NCBI RefSeq assembly: GCF_000422685.1
Contig: NZ_KE383904.1
Coordinates: forward strand, 72,257-136,256
Length of the DNA stretch: 64,000 nucleotides
Direction: 5' to 3'
Source: Flavobacterium gelidilacus DSM 15343
Lineage (GTDB): Bacteria > Bacteroidota > Bacteroidia > Flavobacteriales > Flavobacteriaceae
Shown here: piece by piece, positions 40,560 to 49,500 of the stretch
How positions within the stretch are numbered: the first letter of the stretch is position 1
Layout of the letters: the number at the start of each line of letters is the position of its first letter
Made by a program: the position numbers and the translations under genes
The notes under the pieces: model-generated
What the model saw: only the letters and a program-made list of their open reading frames with translations
Database searches by the model: none
Told to the model about the DNA's origin: nothing

Positions 40560-41056
40560 TTTTTACCGCAAAGACGCAAATTATGGGTAGTTATGTTTGA
40601 AGCAATTTGTGAGAATTAGGGTAATTCGTGGTGAAAAATTTCTGAAGTTGAACGTGTAAGCGAGACCCTTTCAGGGTGACAAAGAGGTAGGTTGAGAGTA
40701 TTCGTAATTATTACTTAATAAGTACTTACGTTTAATGTGCTATCGAGACCTTTTGCAGGGTAACAAAGTGGTGGGCTGAGACGCTTAGTGTGAAATAAGA
40801 TAATTTGTGGAAATTCGTGCAATTCGTGTCAAAAAAGTTCTGACCTTATTTACACGCCACACTTATGTAAACTATCCAAAAGCAAAGCGCCTAGACAATA
40901 AAAATAAAACTATATGACTTATATGTTTAAAAATAAAATCAGTGAATCAGTGGTAAAAAACCACAATATAATAAGCAGTTAAAACTTAAATAAACTATCC
41001 AAAAGCAAAGCGCCTAGAAAAAAAACAATTCTATGTGCCTATGTGTTTAAAAAAGA
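40560..41056. repeat. Left arm of a long inverted repeat
   Basis: The segments ACCGCAAAGACGCAAATTAT, ACGAATTAC-complement (GGTAATTCGTGGTG), GAGAGTATTCGTAATTA and GACGCTTAGTGTGAAATAAG appear in reverse complement, in matching order, at 44.19-44.79 kb. Similarity is high but interrupted. The inner end contains a duplicated unit. Confidence 0.75.
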
Positions 41057-41141
41057 AAAAAAATCAGTAAATCAGCAGCAAAAAATCCTGCCCCTAATCC
41101 TGAAAAACAAACAAACAATATCAAAAATATAAAACAATAAA

Positions 41142-42530
41142 ATGATTAAAAATATATGTTGCATCGGTGCAGGTTATGTTGGGGGACCAACAATGGCAAT
41201 CATTGCACAAAAATGCCCCGGAATTAAAGTGACTGTAGTAGATTTAAACGAGAAGCGAATTGCCGATTGGAACGATCCTAACGTCGATAATATTCCTATT
41301 TACGAACCAGGATTAAGCGCAATTGTTGCAGAAGCTCGCGGAAGAAATTTATTTTTTTCAACAGAAGTGGACAAAGCTATTGACGAAGCTGAAATGATAT
41401 TCATTTCGGTAAACACACCTACCAAAACGTATGGTGTTGGAAAAGGAATGGCAGCCGATTTAAAATATATTGAACTTTGTGCAAGACAAATTGCAAGAGT
41501 AGCAAAAACAGATAAAATTGTAGTAGAGAAATCAACTTTACCGGTTAGAACAGCTAGTGCTATAAAAAGCATATTAGACCATACAGGGAATGGGGTAAAA
41601 TTTCAAATTTTATCAAATCCAGAGTTTTTAGCAGAAGGAACAGCTGTGGAAGATTTATTGGCTCCAGATAGAGTCCTAATCGGAGGAGACTCTAATGAAG
41701 ACGGACAAAAAGCGATTCAATCTTTAGTCAATATTTATGCGAATTGGGTCCCAAAAGAACAAATTTTAACGACCAATGTTTGGTCATCCGAATTGTCAAA
41801 ATTAACAGCCAATGCCTTTTTAGCCCAAAGAGTTTCTTCCATAAATGCCATGTCAGAATTATGCGAAAAAACAGGAGCAGATGTAAATGAAGTAGCGAGA
41901 GCTATTGGAATGGATAGTCGTATTGGATCAAAATTTCTAAAATCTTCTGTAGGTTTTGGAGGGTCATGCTTTCAAAAAGATATATTAAACCTGGTTTATA
42001 TTGCAAAATCTTATGGTTTGAATGAAGTGGCCGATTATTGGGAACAAGTAATCATAATGAACGACCATCAAAAAAGAAGGTTTGCAAAAAACATTATTAA
42101 AACATTATACAATACCGTTTCTGGAAAAAAAATAGCTTTCTTAGGTTGGGCCTTTAAAAAAGACACAAACGATACTAGAGAATCAGCAGCTATTTATGTA
42201 GCGGATGATTTACTAGCCGAACAAGCTAATGTAGTAGTGTTTGATCCTAAAGTAAATGAAAATCAAATATATTATGATTTAAATTATTTGGAAAGCCGTG
42301 CTGAAGAAGAGAACAAAAAAGGATTAACGGTAAGTACGGATCCCTATGCTGCATGCAAAGATGCACACGCCATTGCCATCTTAACAGAATGGGATGAATT
42401 TAAAACATACGATTGGCAAAAAATATACAACCAAATGCAAAAGCCAGCTTTTGTCTTTGACGGAAGAAATTTATTAAACAAAAAAGAATTAGAACAAATT
42501 GGGTTTGTTTATCAGGCTATTGGGAGTTAG
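41142..42530 (+). CDS. ugd: UDP-glucose 6-dehydrogenase
   Basis: The enzyme oxidises UDP-glucose to UDP-glucuronate, a polysaccharide precursor. The 462-residue product is of the long, animal-like class. It begins with [35 protein letters not shown], has [10 protein letters not shown] and [21 protein letters not shown], and carries the catalytic Cys in [14 protein letters not shown]. The C-terminal domain includes [21 protein letters not shown]. The gene sits within the inverted-repeat-bounded segment with the second dehydrogenase. Confidence 0.94.
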   Translation: MIKNICCIGAGYVGGPTMAIIAQKCPGIKVTVVDLNEKRIADWNDPNVDNIPIYEPGLSAIVAEARGRNLFFSTEVDKAIDEAEMIFISVNTPTKTYGVGKGMAADLKYIELCARQIARVAKTDKIVVEKSTLPVRTASAIKSILDHTGNGVKFQILSNPEFLAEGTAVEDLLAPDRVLIGGDSNEDGQKAIQSLVNIYANWVPKEQILTTNVWSSELSKLTANAFLAQRVSSINAMSELCEKTGADVNEVARAIGMDSRIGSKFLKSSVGFGGSCFQKDILNLVYIAKSYGLNEVADYWEQVIIMNDHQKRRFAKNIIKTLYNTVSGKKIAFLGWAFKKDTNDTRESAAIYVADDLLAEQANVVVFDPKVNENQIYYDLNYLESRAEEENKKGLTVSTDPYAACKDAHAIAILTEWDEFKTYDWQKIYNQMQKPAFVFDGRNLLNKKELEQIGFVYQAIGS

Positions 42531-42544
42531 ATTTATTTGCCCTT

Positions 42545-42735
42545 TTAACCGTCAGTTCGAGTGATTTTGACGGAACAAAGTGGAGTTGAAATTGTATCGA
42601 GAACCGTTCTTTTAAAAACGATGCATTACGTTTTTTAGAAGTTCTGATTAAAGAAATTTTAATATTCAATTGTTCTAAGTATCGTCAGTTCGAGTGATTC
42701 CGATCCAGTCGGAAATTGTATAGAAAACCCTTGTT
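42545..42735. repeat. Two copies of a dispersed CGTCAGTTCGAGTG element
   Basis: CGTCAGTTCGAGTGATT occurs at about 42549 and 42684. Each copy ends with AAATTGTAT and GA(G/A)AAC(C) after 25-45 bp. The elements lie between ugd and the next gene and run into a possible 5' extension of that gene, which supports the later ATG. Confidence 0.75.
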
Positions 42736-42799
42736 GAAAAAATATATAGATAAGTCACCAATTTGTCTATCAAAAGTTGTAATAAAAAATAAAAATATA

Positions 42800-44101
42800 A
42801 TGTCACAAAATCACAAAATCACCCCATCACCTCGTCTTGCCATCATTGGATTAGGATATGTTGGTTTACCGTTAGCAAGATTATTTGCAACAAAATTTCC
42901 GGTAGTAGGATTTGATATCAATCAAAAAAGAATTGACGAACTAAATGCAGGAAAAGACAATACCTTAGAGATTGAGGTAGATGTTTTACAAAAAGTATTA
43001 GTAAAATCTCCTTCTGATGCAAACGGATTGTTTTGTTCAGCAAATTTAGAAGATATCAAAGACTGCAATTACTACGTAGTTACGGTTCCAACACCGGTAG
43101 ATAAAAACAATAGACCTGATTTAACACCTCTATATAAATCAAGTGAAACGGTTGGGAGAGTCCTTAAAAAAGGAGATATCGTTATTTACGAATCTACAGT
43201 ATATCCTGGAGTTACAGAAGAAGAATGTGTGCCTGTTTTAGAACGCGTTAGTGGATTAAAATTTAATGTTGACTTTTTTGCGGGCTATTCACCAGAAAGG
43301 ATTAACCCAGGGGACAAAGAACATACGGTTGAAAAAATACTAAAAGTAACAGCGGGTTCTACGCCAGAAATCGGAAAAAAAGTAGATGATTTATACAAAA
43401 CGGTCATCACAGCCGGAACGCATTTAGCACCAACCATAAAAGTAGCCGAAGCAGCAAAAGTGATAGAAAATTCACAAAGAGATATCAACATCGCTTTCGT
43501 AAACGAACTAGCCAAAATATTCAATCTATTAGACATCAATACCCACGATGTTTTAGAAGCTGCTGGAACGAAATGGAATTTCTTACCGTTCAAACCAGGC
43601 TTAGTTGGCGGACATTGCATCGGAGTAGATCCGTACTATCTAGCCCAAAAAGCCCAAGAAAAAGGCTATCACCCAGAAATCATCCTAGCCGGAAGAAGAC
43701 TAAACGACAGCATGGGAGAATATGTAGCGGCTCAAGTAGTAAAATGCATGATCAAAAAAGGAGTAACCGTAAACGGTGCTCAATTATTAATGCTAGGAAT
43801 TACGTTCAAAGAAAATTGTCCGGATGTTAGAAATACAAAAATTGTAGACGTAATCGCTTCTTTAAAAGAATACGGTATCCAAGTTTCTATTTATGACCCA
43901 TGGGCCAACCCAGCAGAAGTTAAACACGAATATAAAATTGAAAGCACTAAAGAAATTCCAAACCAAAAGTTTGATGCAGTAGTTTTAGGAGTTTCACACA
44001 AAGAGTTTTTACAACTAGACATTCCTAGCCTACAAAAAGAGAATAGTGTTCTATACGACGTAAAAGGTATCCTAGGCAACAACGTAGACGGCAAGTTGTA
44101 A
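42800..44101 (+). CDS. UDP-N-acetylhexosamine 6-dehydrogenase (TviB/WbpA/WbpO-like)
   Basis: The 433-residue product belongs to the same superfamily as Ugd but to the UDP-HexNAc class. It has AIIGLGYVGLPLARLFATKFPVVGFDINQKRI, STVYPGVTEEECVPVLE, YSPERINPGDKEHTVE and the catalytic Cys in GLVGGHCIGVDPYYLAQKAQEKG; the C-terminal domain has LGITFKENCPDVRNTKIVDVI. The epimerase at 39.5 kb is the natural partner for uronic amino-sugar synthesis. I start at MSQNHKITPSP; the upstream frame lies in repeat DNA. A terminator follows. Confidence 0.92.
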   Translation: MSQNHKITPSPRLAIIGLGYVGLPLARLFATKFPVVGFDINQKRIDELNAGKDNTLEIEVDVLQKVLVKSPSDANGLFCSANLEDIKDCNYYVVTVPTPVDKNNRPDLTPLYKSSETVGRVLKKGDIVIYESTVYPGVTEEECVPVLERVSGLKFNVDFFAGYSPERINPGDKEHTVEKILKVTAGSTPEIGKKVDDLYKTVITAGTHLAPTIKVAEAAKVIENSQRDINIAFVNELAKIFNLLDINTHDVLEAAGTKWNFLPFKPGLVGGHCIGVDPYYLAQKAQEKGYHPEIILAGRRLNDSMGEYVAAQVVKCMIKKGVTVNGAQLLMLGITFKENCPDVRNTKIVDVIASLKEYGIQVSIYDPWANPAEVKHEYKIESTKEIPNQKFDAVVLGVSHKEFLQLDIPSLQKENSVLYDVKGILGNNVDGKL

Positions 44102-44122
44102 TTCATTTTAAATATAAAATTT

Positions 44123-44152
44123 AAAGCCTTGATTTTTTCAGGGCTTTTTTTT
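44123..44152 (+). terminator. Terminator after the UDP-HexNAc dehydrogenase
   Basis: AAAGCCTTG (44123-44131) pairs with CAGGGCTTT (44139-44147), 9 bp with one wobble; further T follow. Confidence 0.8.
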
Positions 44153-44790
44153 GAAACACATAGATGGATAGGATTTGTTTTGTGTTTAAGGCGCTACGCT
44201 TTTGGATAGTTTACATAAGTATGTCGTGTAAATAAGGTCAGAACTTTTTTGACACGAATGGCACGAATTTCCACAAATTATCTTATTTCACACTAAGCGT
44301 CTCAACCCACCACTTTGTCACCCTGCTTGTGCTGAATTTATTTCAGTGAAAGGGCCTAACTTACATATTAAACGTCAGTACTTATTAAGTATTAATTACG
44401 AATACTCTCAACCCACCACTTTGTCACCCTGTCAAGGGTCTAGCCTACACCCCCAACGTAAGAACCTACTTGCCACAAATTCCTTTAAACATAACTACCT
44501 ATAATTTGCGAATTTGCGGTAAAACTTTTCTACCCCCAACCTTGTTATCCTGCCAAGGGCCTAACTTGCATATTAAACGTCAGTACTTATTAAGTATTAA
44601 TTACGAATACTCTCAACCCACCATTTTGTCACCCTGCTTGTGCTGAATTTATTTCAGTGAAAGGGCCTAGCTTATACGTTCAACTTCAGAAATTTTTCAC
44701 CACGAATTACCCGAATTTTCACAAATTCCTTTAAACATAACTACCTATAATTTGCGAATTTGCGGTAAAACTTTTCTACCCCCAACCTTG
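44153..44790. repeat. Right arm of the long inverted repeat
   Basis: In reverse complement this stretch reproduces the left arm in order: CTATCCAAAAGCGTAGCGCC, TTACATAAGT-type sequence, the GTTCTGACC block, GACGCTTAGTGTG, then GAGTATTCGTAATTAATACT and finally TTTACCGCAAATTCGCAAAT. The right side is longer because several blocks are duplicated within it. No open reading frame of note lies here. Confidence 0.75.
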
Positions 44791-45351
44791 TCACCCTGAA
44801 AGGGTCTAGCTTGCATATTAAACGTCAGTACTTAGTTAGTATTAATTACGAATACTCTCAACCCACCACTTTGTCACCCTGCTTGTGCTGAATTTATTTC
44901 AGTGAAAGGGTCTGAATAGCACGTCATACGTCAGAATCCACAATTCATAAAATCAAAAAATCCCCATATTTACCCATAACCAACAACCAACTACCCCCAA
45001 ACCTCTAATCTTACTTTTACTAAATTCATTTAAGTAAAAGAATTGAAGAAATGTCAATCAATTATGTATTGGTTCTAACGTTGATTATACAGACCAGACC
45101 CTTGACAGGGTGACAAAGTGGTGGGTTGTACGTTTTCGTTTTTGATTGAGTGTTGATGGTTACTAGTTATTTAAATTTTACTAACAAGTAGTTCTCTCCT
45201 CAGTTTTGTCACCCTGCTTGTGCTGAATTTATTTCAGTGAAAGGGCCTAACTTACATATTAAACGTCAGTACTTAGTTAGTATTAATTACGAATACTCTC
45301 AACCCACCACTTTGTCACCCTGCTTGTGCTGAATTTATTTCAGTGAAAGGG
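44315..45351. repeat. Direct-repeat array with five copies of a 40-bp unit
   Basis: A 40-bp sequence beginning TTGTCACCCTGCTTGTGCTG and ending TTTCAGTGAAAGGG is found at 44315-44354, 44626-44665, 44871-44910, 45206-45245 and 45312-45351. Most copies are linked to a longer unit with TTAAACGTCAGTACTTA, GTATTAATTACGAATACTCT and CAACCCACCA. Shorter variants occur near 44417, 44541 and 44787, and an inverted one at 45096-45125. The unit contains CTGAATTTATTTCAG, itself nearly palindromic. Confidence 0.9.
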
Positions 45352-45494
45352 TCTAGCCTACACCCCCAACGTAAGAACCTACTTGCCACGGATCCCAAAG
45401 ATTATCACGGATTAATCTAAATTCAACCTATAACCGACAACAGATAACTCACAACCAAAAACCCTTAACAACCCCTATTAATGTAAAAATAACC
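44791..45494. other. Remaining intergenic DNA before rfbB
   Basis: Apart from the repeats there is a perfect 8-bp hairpin CTTTTACT (45014-45021) / AGTAAAAG (45033-45040). The sequence between about 44930 and 45000 and between 45380 and 45490 is ordinary AT-rich spacer. I see no gene here. Confidence 0.6.
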
Positions 45495-45523
45495 TTGATT
45501 AATAAAAATAAAGTTTATTTTTG
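45495..45523 (+). promoter_or_regulatory. Promoter of rfbB and the following gene block
   Basis: TTG at 45495-45497 and TATTTTTG at 45516-45523 with 18 bp between fit the consensus. The box ends 36 bp before the ATG. Confidence 0.65.
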
Positions 45524-45559
45524 CAATTAACGCTTGTTTAAAATACTAATTTCAAAGAA

Positions 45560-46606
45560 ATGAAAAACATACTTATCACTGGTGGAGCTGGTTTTATTGG
45601 TTCACACGTTGTAAGAAGATTTGTAAATCAATATCCAAATTACCATGTGTTTAATTTAGATGCTTTGACTTATGCTGGAAATCTAGAAAACATCAAAGAC
45701 ATTGAAAACAAACCCAATTACACATTTGTAAAAGGAGATATTTTAGACGAAGCCTTTTTAGAAGAGTTATTTGCTAAATACCAATTTGAAGGCGTTTTAC
45801 ACTTAGCCGCAGAATCCCACGTCGATAGATCAATCACAGACCCACTAGCCTTTGTAAAAACAAATGTTATTGGAACCATGAATTTATTAAACGTAGCCAA
45901 AAAACAGTGGAAGGACGATTTTGTAGGCAAACGTTTTTACCACATATCAACCGATGAGGTTTACGGTTCTTTAGGAGCAACAGGTCTGTTTACAGAAACT
46001 ACGGCTTATGATCCAAATTCACCTTACTCAGCCTCCAAAGCGGCTTCCGACCATTTTGTTAGAGCTTACGGAGAAACCTATGGTTTACCTTATGTAATTA
46101 CCAATTGTTCTAACAATTATGGACCCAATCATTTCCCAGAAAAGTTAATTCCTTTATTCATACATAACATCATAGAGAAAAAACCGTTACCCGTTTATGG
46201 CGATGGAAAATATACCCGCGATTGGTTATTCGTAGAAGACCATGCTGTAGCTATTGATTTAGTGTTTCATGAAGGAAAAAACCATGAAACCTATAACATT
46301 GGTGGTTTTAACGAATGGCAAAACATAGATTTAGTAAAACTATTGTGCCAACAAATGGATGCTAAATTAGGTAGAGCAGTTGGTGAGTCTGAAAAGTTAA
46401 TTTCGTATGTAAAAGACAGACCAGGACACGATTTGCGTTACGCCATAGATGCCTCAAAAATAAACAAAGAATTAGGTTGGAAACCATCCGTAACTTTCGA
46501 ACAAGGCTTAGAAAAAACCATAGATTGGTATTTGTCGAATGAAGAATGGTTGAAAAACGTTACTTCGGGTGATTATCAAAAGTATTATAAGGAACAGTAT
46601 AAGTAA
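45560..46606 (+). CDS. rfbB: dTDP-glucose 4,6-dehydratase
   Basis: The enzyme forms dTDP-4-keto-6-deoxyglucose. The 348-residue product has the NAD motif TGGAGFIGSHVV, HLAAESHVDRSI, the catalytic triad region HISTDEVYGSLG (Thr-Asp-Glu), YSASKAASDH (Tyr and Lys), and VEDHAVAIDLV near the C-terminus. The usual companions rmlA, rmlC and rmlD are absent from the window, so the other steps must be encoded elsewhere or the product feeds a different sugar. Confidence 0.94.
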   Translation: MKNILITGGAGFIGSHVVRRFVNQYPNYHVFNLDALTYAGNLENIKDIENKPNYTFVKGDILDEAFLEELFAKYQFEGVLHLAAESHVDRSITDPLAFVKTNVIGTMNLLNVAKKQWKDDFVGKRFYHISTDEVYGSLGATGLFTETTAYDPNSPYSASKAASDHFVRAYGETYGLPYVITNCSNNYGPNHFPEKLIPLFIHNIIEKKPLPVYGDGKYTRDWLFVEDHAVAIDLVFHEGKNHETYNIGGFNEWQNIDLVKLLCQQMDAKLGRAVGESEKLISYVKDRPGHDLRYAIDASKINKELGWKPSVTFEQGLEKTIDWYLSNEEWLKNVTSGDYQKYYKEQYK

Positions 46607-46627
46607 TTTATTAAGATATAAGAATTA

Positions 46628-48148
46628 ATGTCAAGTTCAAAAAAAATTGCAAAAAACACACTTTTCCTTTATATAAGAATGTTCTTTACAATGGGGGTTT
46701 CCTTGTATACTTCTAGGATAATTCTTGAAACATTAGGAGTAAATGATTTTGGTATTTATAGTTTAGTAGGAGGTATAGTATCGATGTTTGGCTTTTTTAA
46801 TGGAGCTATGGTAAGTTCTACACAACGGTTTTTGTCTTTTGATATTGGAAAAAATGATTATATACAAATAAAAAAAACGTTTAATGCAACACTTAATATT
46901 CATATTGCGATAGCAATTTTGGTTTTAATATTGGCAGAAACTATTGGTCTATGGTTTGTGAATTACAAATTGAATATAGCTAGTGAGAGGGTTGAAGCTG
47001 CGAATTGGGTATATCAGTTTTCGATTTTAACATTTTTAATTGGAGTTATTCAAGTGCCTTATGATGCTTTAATTATAGCAAGAGAAAGAATGAATGTTTA
47101 TGCTTACATGAGTATAATAGAAGCAGTATTGAAATTACTTATAGTTTACCTACTTTTAGTTGTTGATTTTGATCACTTAATTTTGTATTCGTTTTTATAC
47201 TTTTTAGTCACTTTTATAGTTAGACTAGCTCATAAAATATATTGTAAAACTTATTTTAAAGAAAGTAAATATTTGTTTTATTACGACAAAAAATTATATA
47301 TAGAATTATTAAATTATTCCGGATGGAATTTATTTGGTAACATTGCATCAATAGCTAAAGGACAAGGTATTAATGTTCTTTTAAATATGTTTTTTGGAAC
47401 TGTTTTAAATGCCACTTATGGCATTGCTCTCCAAGTGCAAGCTGCTGTAAGTTTGTTTGTTACAAATTTTCAAATGGCAGTAAACCCACAGATAATTAAA
47501 AAATACGCTGTCGGAGATGTGCAGCAATGTAAAAACTTAATTTATCAAAGCTCAAAATTTTCTTATTTATTAATGTTTATAATTATAATGCCAATTTTAT
47601 TTAATATTGATTTTATATTAAATTTTTGGTTAAAAATACCTCCTAATTATACTTCTCTCTTTGTGAATCTTTGTCTTGTTAATTTATTAATTGATTGTTT
47701 ATCAGGTCCCATAATGACAGGTATTCAAGCTACGGGTAATATAAAATGGTATCAAATTGTTGTAGGAAGTTTGCTTTTTTTAAACCTTCCCGTTAGTTAT
47801 TTAATTTTAAAATATCATGAAGAGCCTGTTGTGGTTTACTATGTTAGTATTTCTATTTCTATAATATCTTTATTTTTTAGAATATATTTTATTAGTAAAA
47901 GTTTATCCTTATCTATAAGAGATTTTTTTTTAAAAGTGATAGTAAAAATAGTATTAGTAACAATAATAACAATATTGTTATTCTTAATTATAGAACCATA
48001 TTTTACTTTTTTTAATCAATGGGTTTTGTTTTTGTCCAAGTCATTTGTGTTATTAGTTATTACTATTGTCAGTACTTTTTTATTAGGTATTGATGGTAAA
48101 GAACGTAACTATCTAAAAGAAATTATTTTAAAAAAAATAAAGAAATAA
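46628..48148 (+). CDS. Polysaccharide flippase (Wzx/MATE-like)
   Basis: The 506-residue product has 12 or more hydrophobic helices and the polysaccharide-transporter fold. It begins SSKKIAKNTLFLYIRMFFTMGVSLYTSRIILETLGVNDFGIYSLVGG, the standard Wzx start. It would move undecaprenyl-linked repeat units across the inner membrane, ahead of the EpsG-type polymerase at 52.5 kb. Its stop overlaps the next ATG by one base. Confidence 0.9.
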   Translation: MSSSKKIAKNTLFLYIRMFFTMGVSLYTSRIILETLGVNDFGIYSLVGGIVSMFGFFNGAMVSSTQRFLSFDIGKNDYIQIKKTFNATLNIHIAIAILVLILAETIGLWFVNYKLNIASERVEAANWVYQFSILTFLIGVIQVPYDALIIARERMNVYAYMSIIEAVLKLLIVYLLLVVDFDHLILYSFLYFLVTFIVRLAHKIYCKTYFKESKYLFYYDKKLYIELLNYSGWNLFGNIASIAKGQGINVLLNMFFGTVLNATYGIALQVQAAVSLFVTNFQMAVNPQIIKKYAVGDVQQCKNLIYQSSKFSYLLMFIIIMPILFNIDFILNFWLKIPPNYTSLFVNLCLVNLLIDCLSGPIMTGIQATGNIKWYQIVVGSLLFLNLPVSYLILKYHEEPVVVYYVSISISIISLFFRIYFISKSLSLSIRDFFLKVIVKIVLVTIITILLFLIIEPYFTFFNQWVLFLSKSFVLLVITIVSTFLLGIDGKERNYLKEIILKKIKK

Positions 48149-49500
48149 TGAGTAAAAAACACAATATATTAGACATTGTGAATGCTGATTTATGCACAGG
48201 TTGTGGAATTTGCATATCGGAATCTTCAGGTAAACTTAAAATGGACTGGAATGATCATGGTTTTTTAACACCAAAACCAATTGGCCATTTAAATGATAGT
48301 GATAGTGATGCAGTAAAAGTTTGCCCTTTTAATCCTCAACCAGAAGAAAATGTTAAGGATGAAGATAATTTAGCTACAATTTTCTTAAATAAAAGTAAAC
48401 ATTTAGATGAAAAGATAGGTAGATATGAAAATATTTATGTTGGCTATTCAGATAAATTTCGATCTTCCTCTTCATCTGGTGGTTTAGCCACTTATATTTT
48501 TGAGCAATTGCTTGAGCAAAATATTGTCCAGAATTTATTTATAGTTAAGGAGGTAAATGGAACGTACGAATATCAATGGTTTAGCGACTTTAAACAAATT
48601 AAACTAATCTCCAAAACTAGGTATCTTCCTGTAACAATGGAAAATTTATTTAAAGAAATTGATAGTAAAGAAGGTAAAGTTGCAGTTTCTGGAGTTGCTT
48701 GTTTTATAAAAGCAATACGATTAAAACAATATTATCATCCTCATTACAAAGTAAAAATACCTTTCTTAGTGGGGATTATTTGTGGTGGTTTAAAAAGTAA
48801 ATTTTTTACTGATTATTTAGCACAAAAGGCAGGCATTACTTCTAGTTATCGCAAACAAGATTACAGAATTAAAGACCCTAATTCAACTGCACCTGATTAT
48901 TCTTTTGGGGCTTTTAATGATGAAAAAGAGCTTAAGAAAGTTAGAATGGTTGAAGTTGGAGATATGTGGGGGTCAGGTCTTTTTAAATCAAATGCTTGTG
49001 ATTTTTGTGATGACGTTACTACAGAATTAGCAGATATTTCATTAGGTGATGCATGGTTAAACCCATACGCTCAAGAAGGATTAGGAAATAGTGTAATTGT
49101 AACAAGATCAACTAGTGCAGATAATTTAATAAAAAACGGGATTTCTAAAGGAGATTTAAGTATTGGAGAATTATCATTAAATTTATTTAAGCAGTCGCAG
49201 TTAAGTAGCTTTTACCATAGACAAGACGCTTTAAAATACAGGGTCGACAATATAAGAAAACATAAAAAGATTATACCATCAGTGCGCTCTAAGTTTTTTA
49301 CAAGTATTCCAATATATTTTAAAATTGTACAAAAACATAGAATGATAGTTAGAAAAAAGAGCCTCTCTACGTGGAAATTAACACGTAATAAGACAGCTTT
49401 TGATAATTTAATGAAACCTTTTAAGACTAAGTTGCAAAAACACACACTTCTTTATCATAAGATAAGAAAAATAAAAAATATCTTAAATAAATTAAAATGA
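48148..49500 (+). CDS. Iron-sulfur protein of the coenzyme F420 hydrogenase beta-subunit family
   Basis: The 450-residue product begins with a ferredoxin-like motif Cys16-x2-Cys19-x2-Cys22 and Cys59-Pro. An FrhB N- and C-terminal domain follows, with SSSSGGLATYIFEQLL, VSGVACFIKAIRL, ICGGLKSKFFTDYL and SNACDFCDDVTTELADISLGDAW. Members are often encoded next to pyruvyltransferases in surface-sugar loci, and here that gene follows with a 4-base overlap. The reaction, possibly redox chemistry on a nucleotide sugar, is not established; an F420 cofactor is not implied. Confidence 0.88.
   Translation: MSKKHNILDIVNADLCTGCGICISESSGKLKMDWNDHGFLTPKPIGHLNDSDSDAVKVCPFNPQPEENVKDEDNLATIFLNKSKHLDEKIGRYENIYVGYSDKFRSSSSSGGLATYIFEQLLEQNIVQNLFIVKEVNGTYEYQWFSDFKQIKLISKTRYLPVTMENLFKEIDSKEGKVAVSGVACFIKAIRLKQYYHPHYKVKIPFLVGIICGGLKSKFFTDYLAQKAGITSSYRKQDYRIKDPNSTAPDYSFGAFNDEKELKKVRMVEVGDMWGSGLFKSNACDFCDDVTTELADISLGDAWLNPYAQEGLGNSVIVTRSTSADNLIKNGISKGDLSIGELSLNLFKQSQLSSFYHRQDALKYRVDNIRKHKKIIPSVRSKFFTSIPIYFKIVQKHRMIVRKKSLSTWKLTRNKTAFDNLMKPFKTKLQKHTLLYHKIRKIKNILNKLK

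Larger units (their letters stand above)
40489..41141. repeat. Repeat-rich intergenic region left of the dehydrogenase pair
   Basis: No gene is visible. Tandem heptamers of GATAGGT type cover 40498-40532, and 8-mers of AGAAGAGG type cover 40533-40556. From about 40560 to 40895 the sequence is an imperfect reverse copy of DNA at 44.19-44.79 kb. A shared block containing CTATCCAAAAGCAAAGCGCC occurs at 40872-40895 and again at 40995-41018, each followed by TATGTGTTTAAAA-like sequence. Confidence 0.8.

Noticed and set aside
42716..42799. Upstream extension of the UDP-HexNAc dehydrogenase by 28 codons
   Set aside because: The extension overlaps a dispersed repeat and is not protein-family-like; the ATG at 42800 gives the standard N-terminus.
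44315..45351. Regularly recurring repeats resembling a CRISPR array
   Set aside because: Distances between copies vary widely, the intervening DNA is itself repeated, and no cas genes are present.
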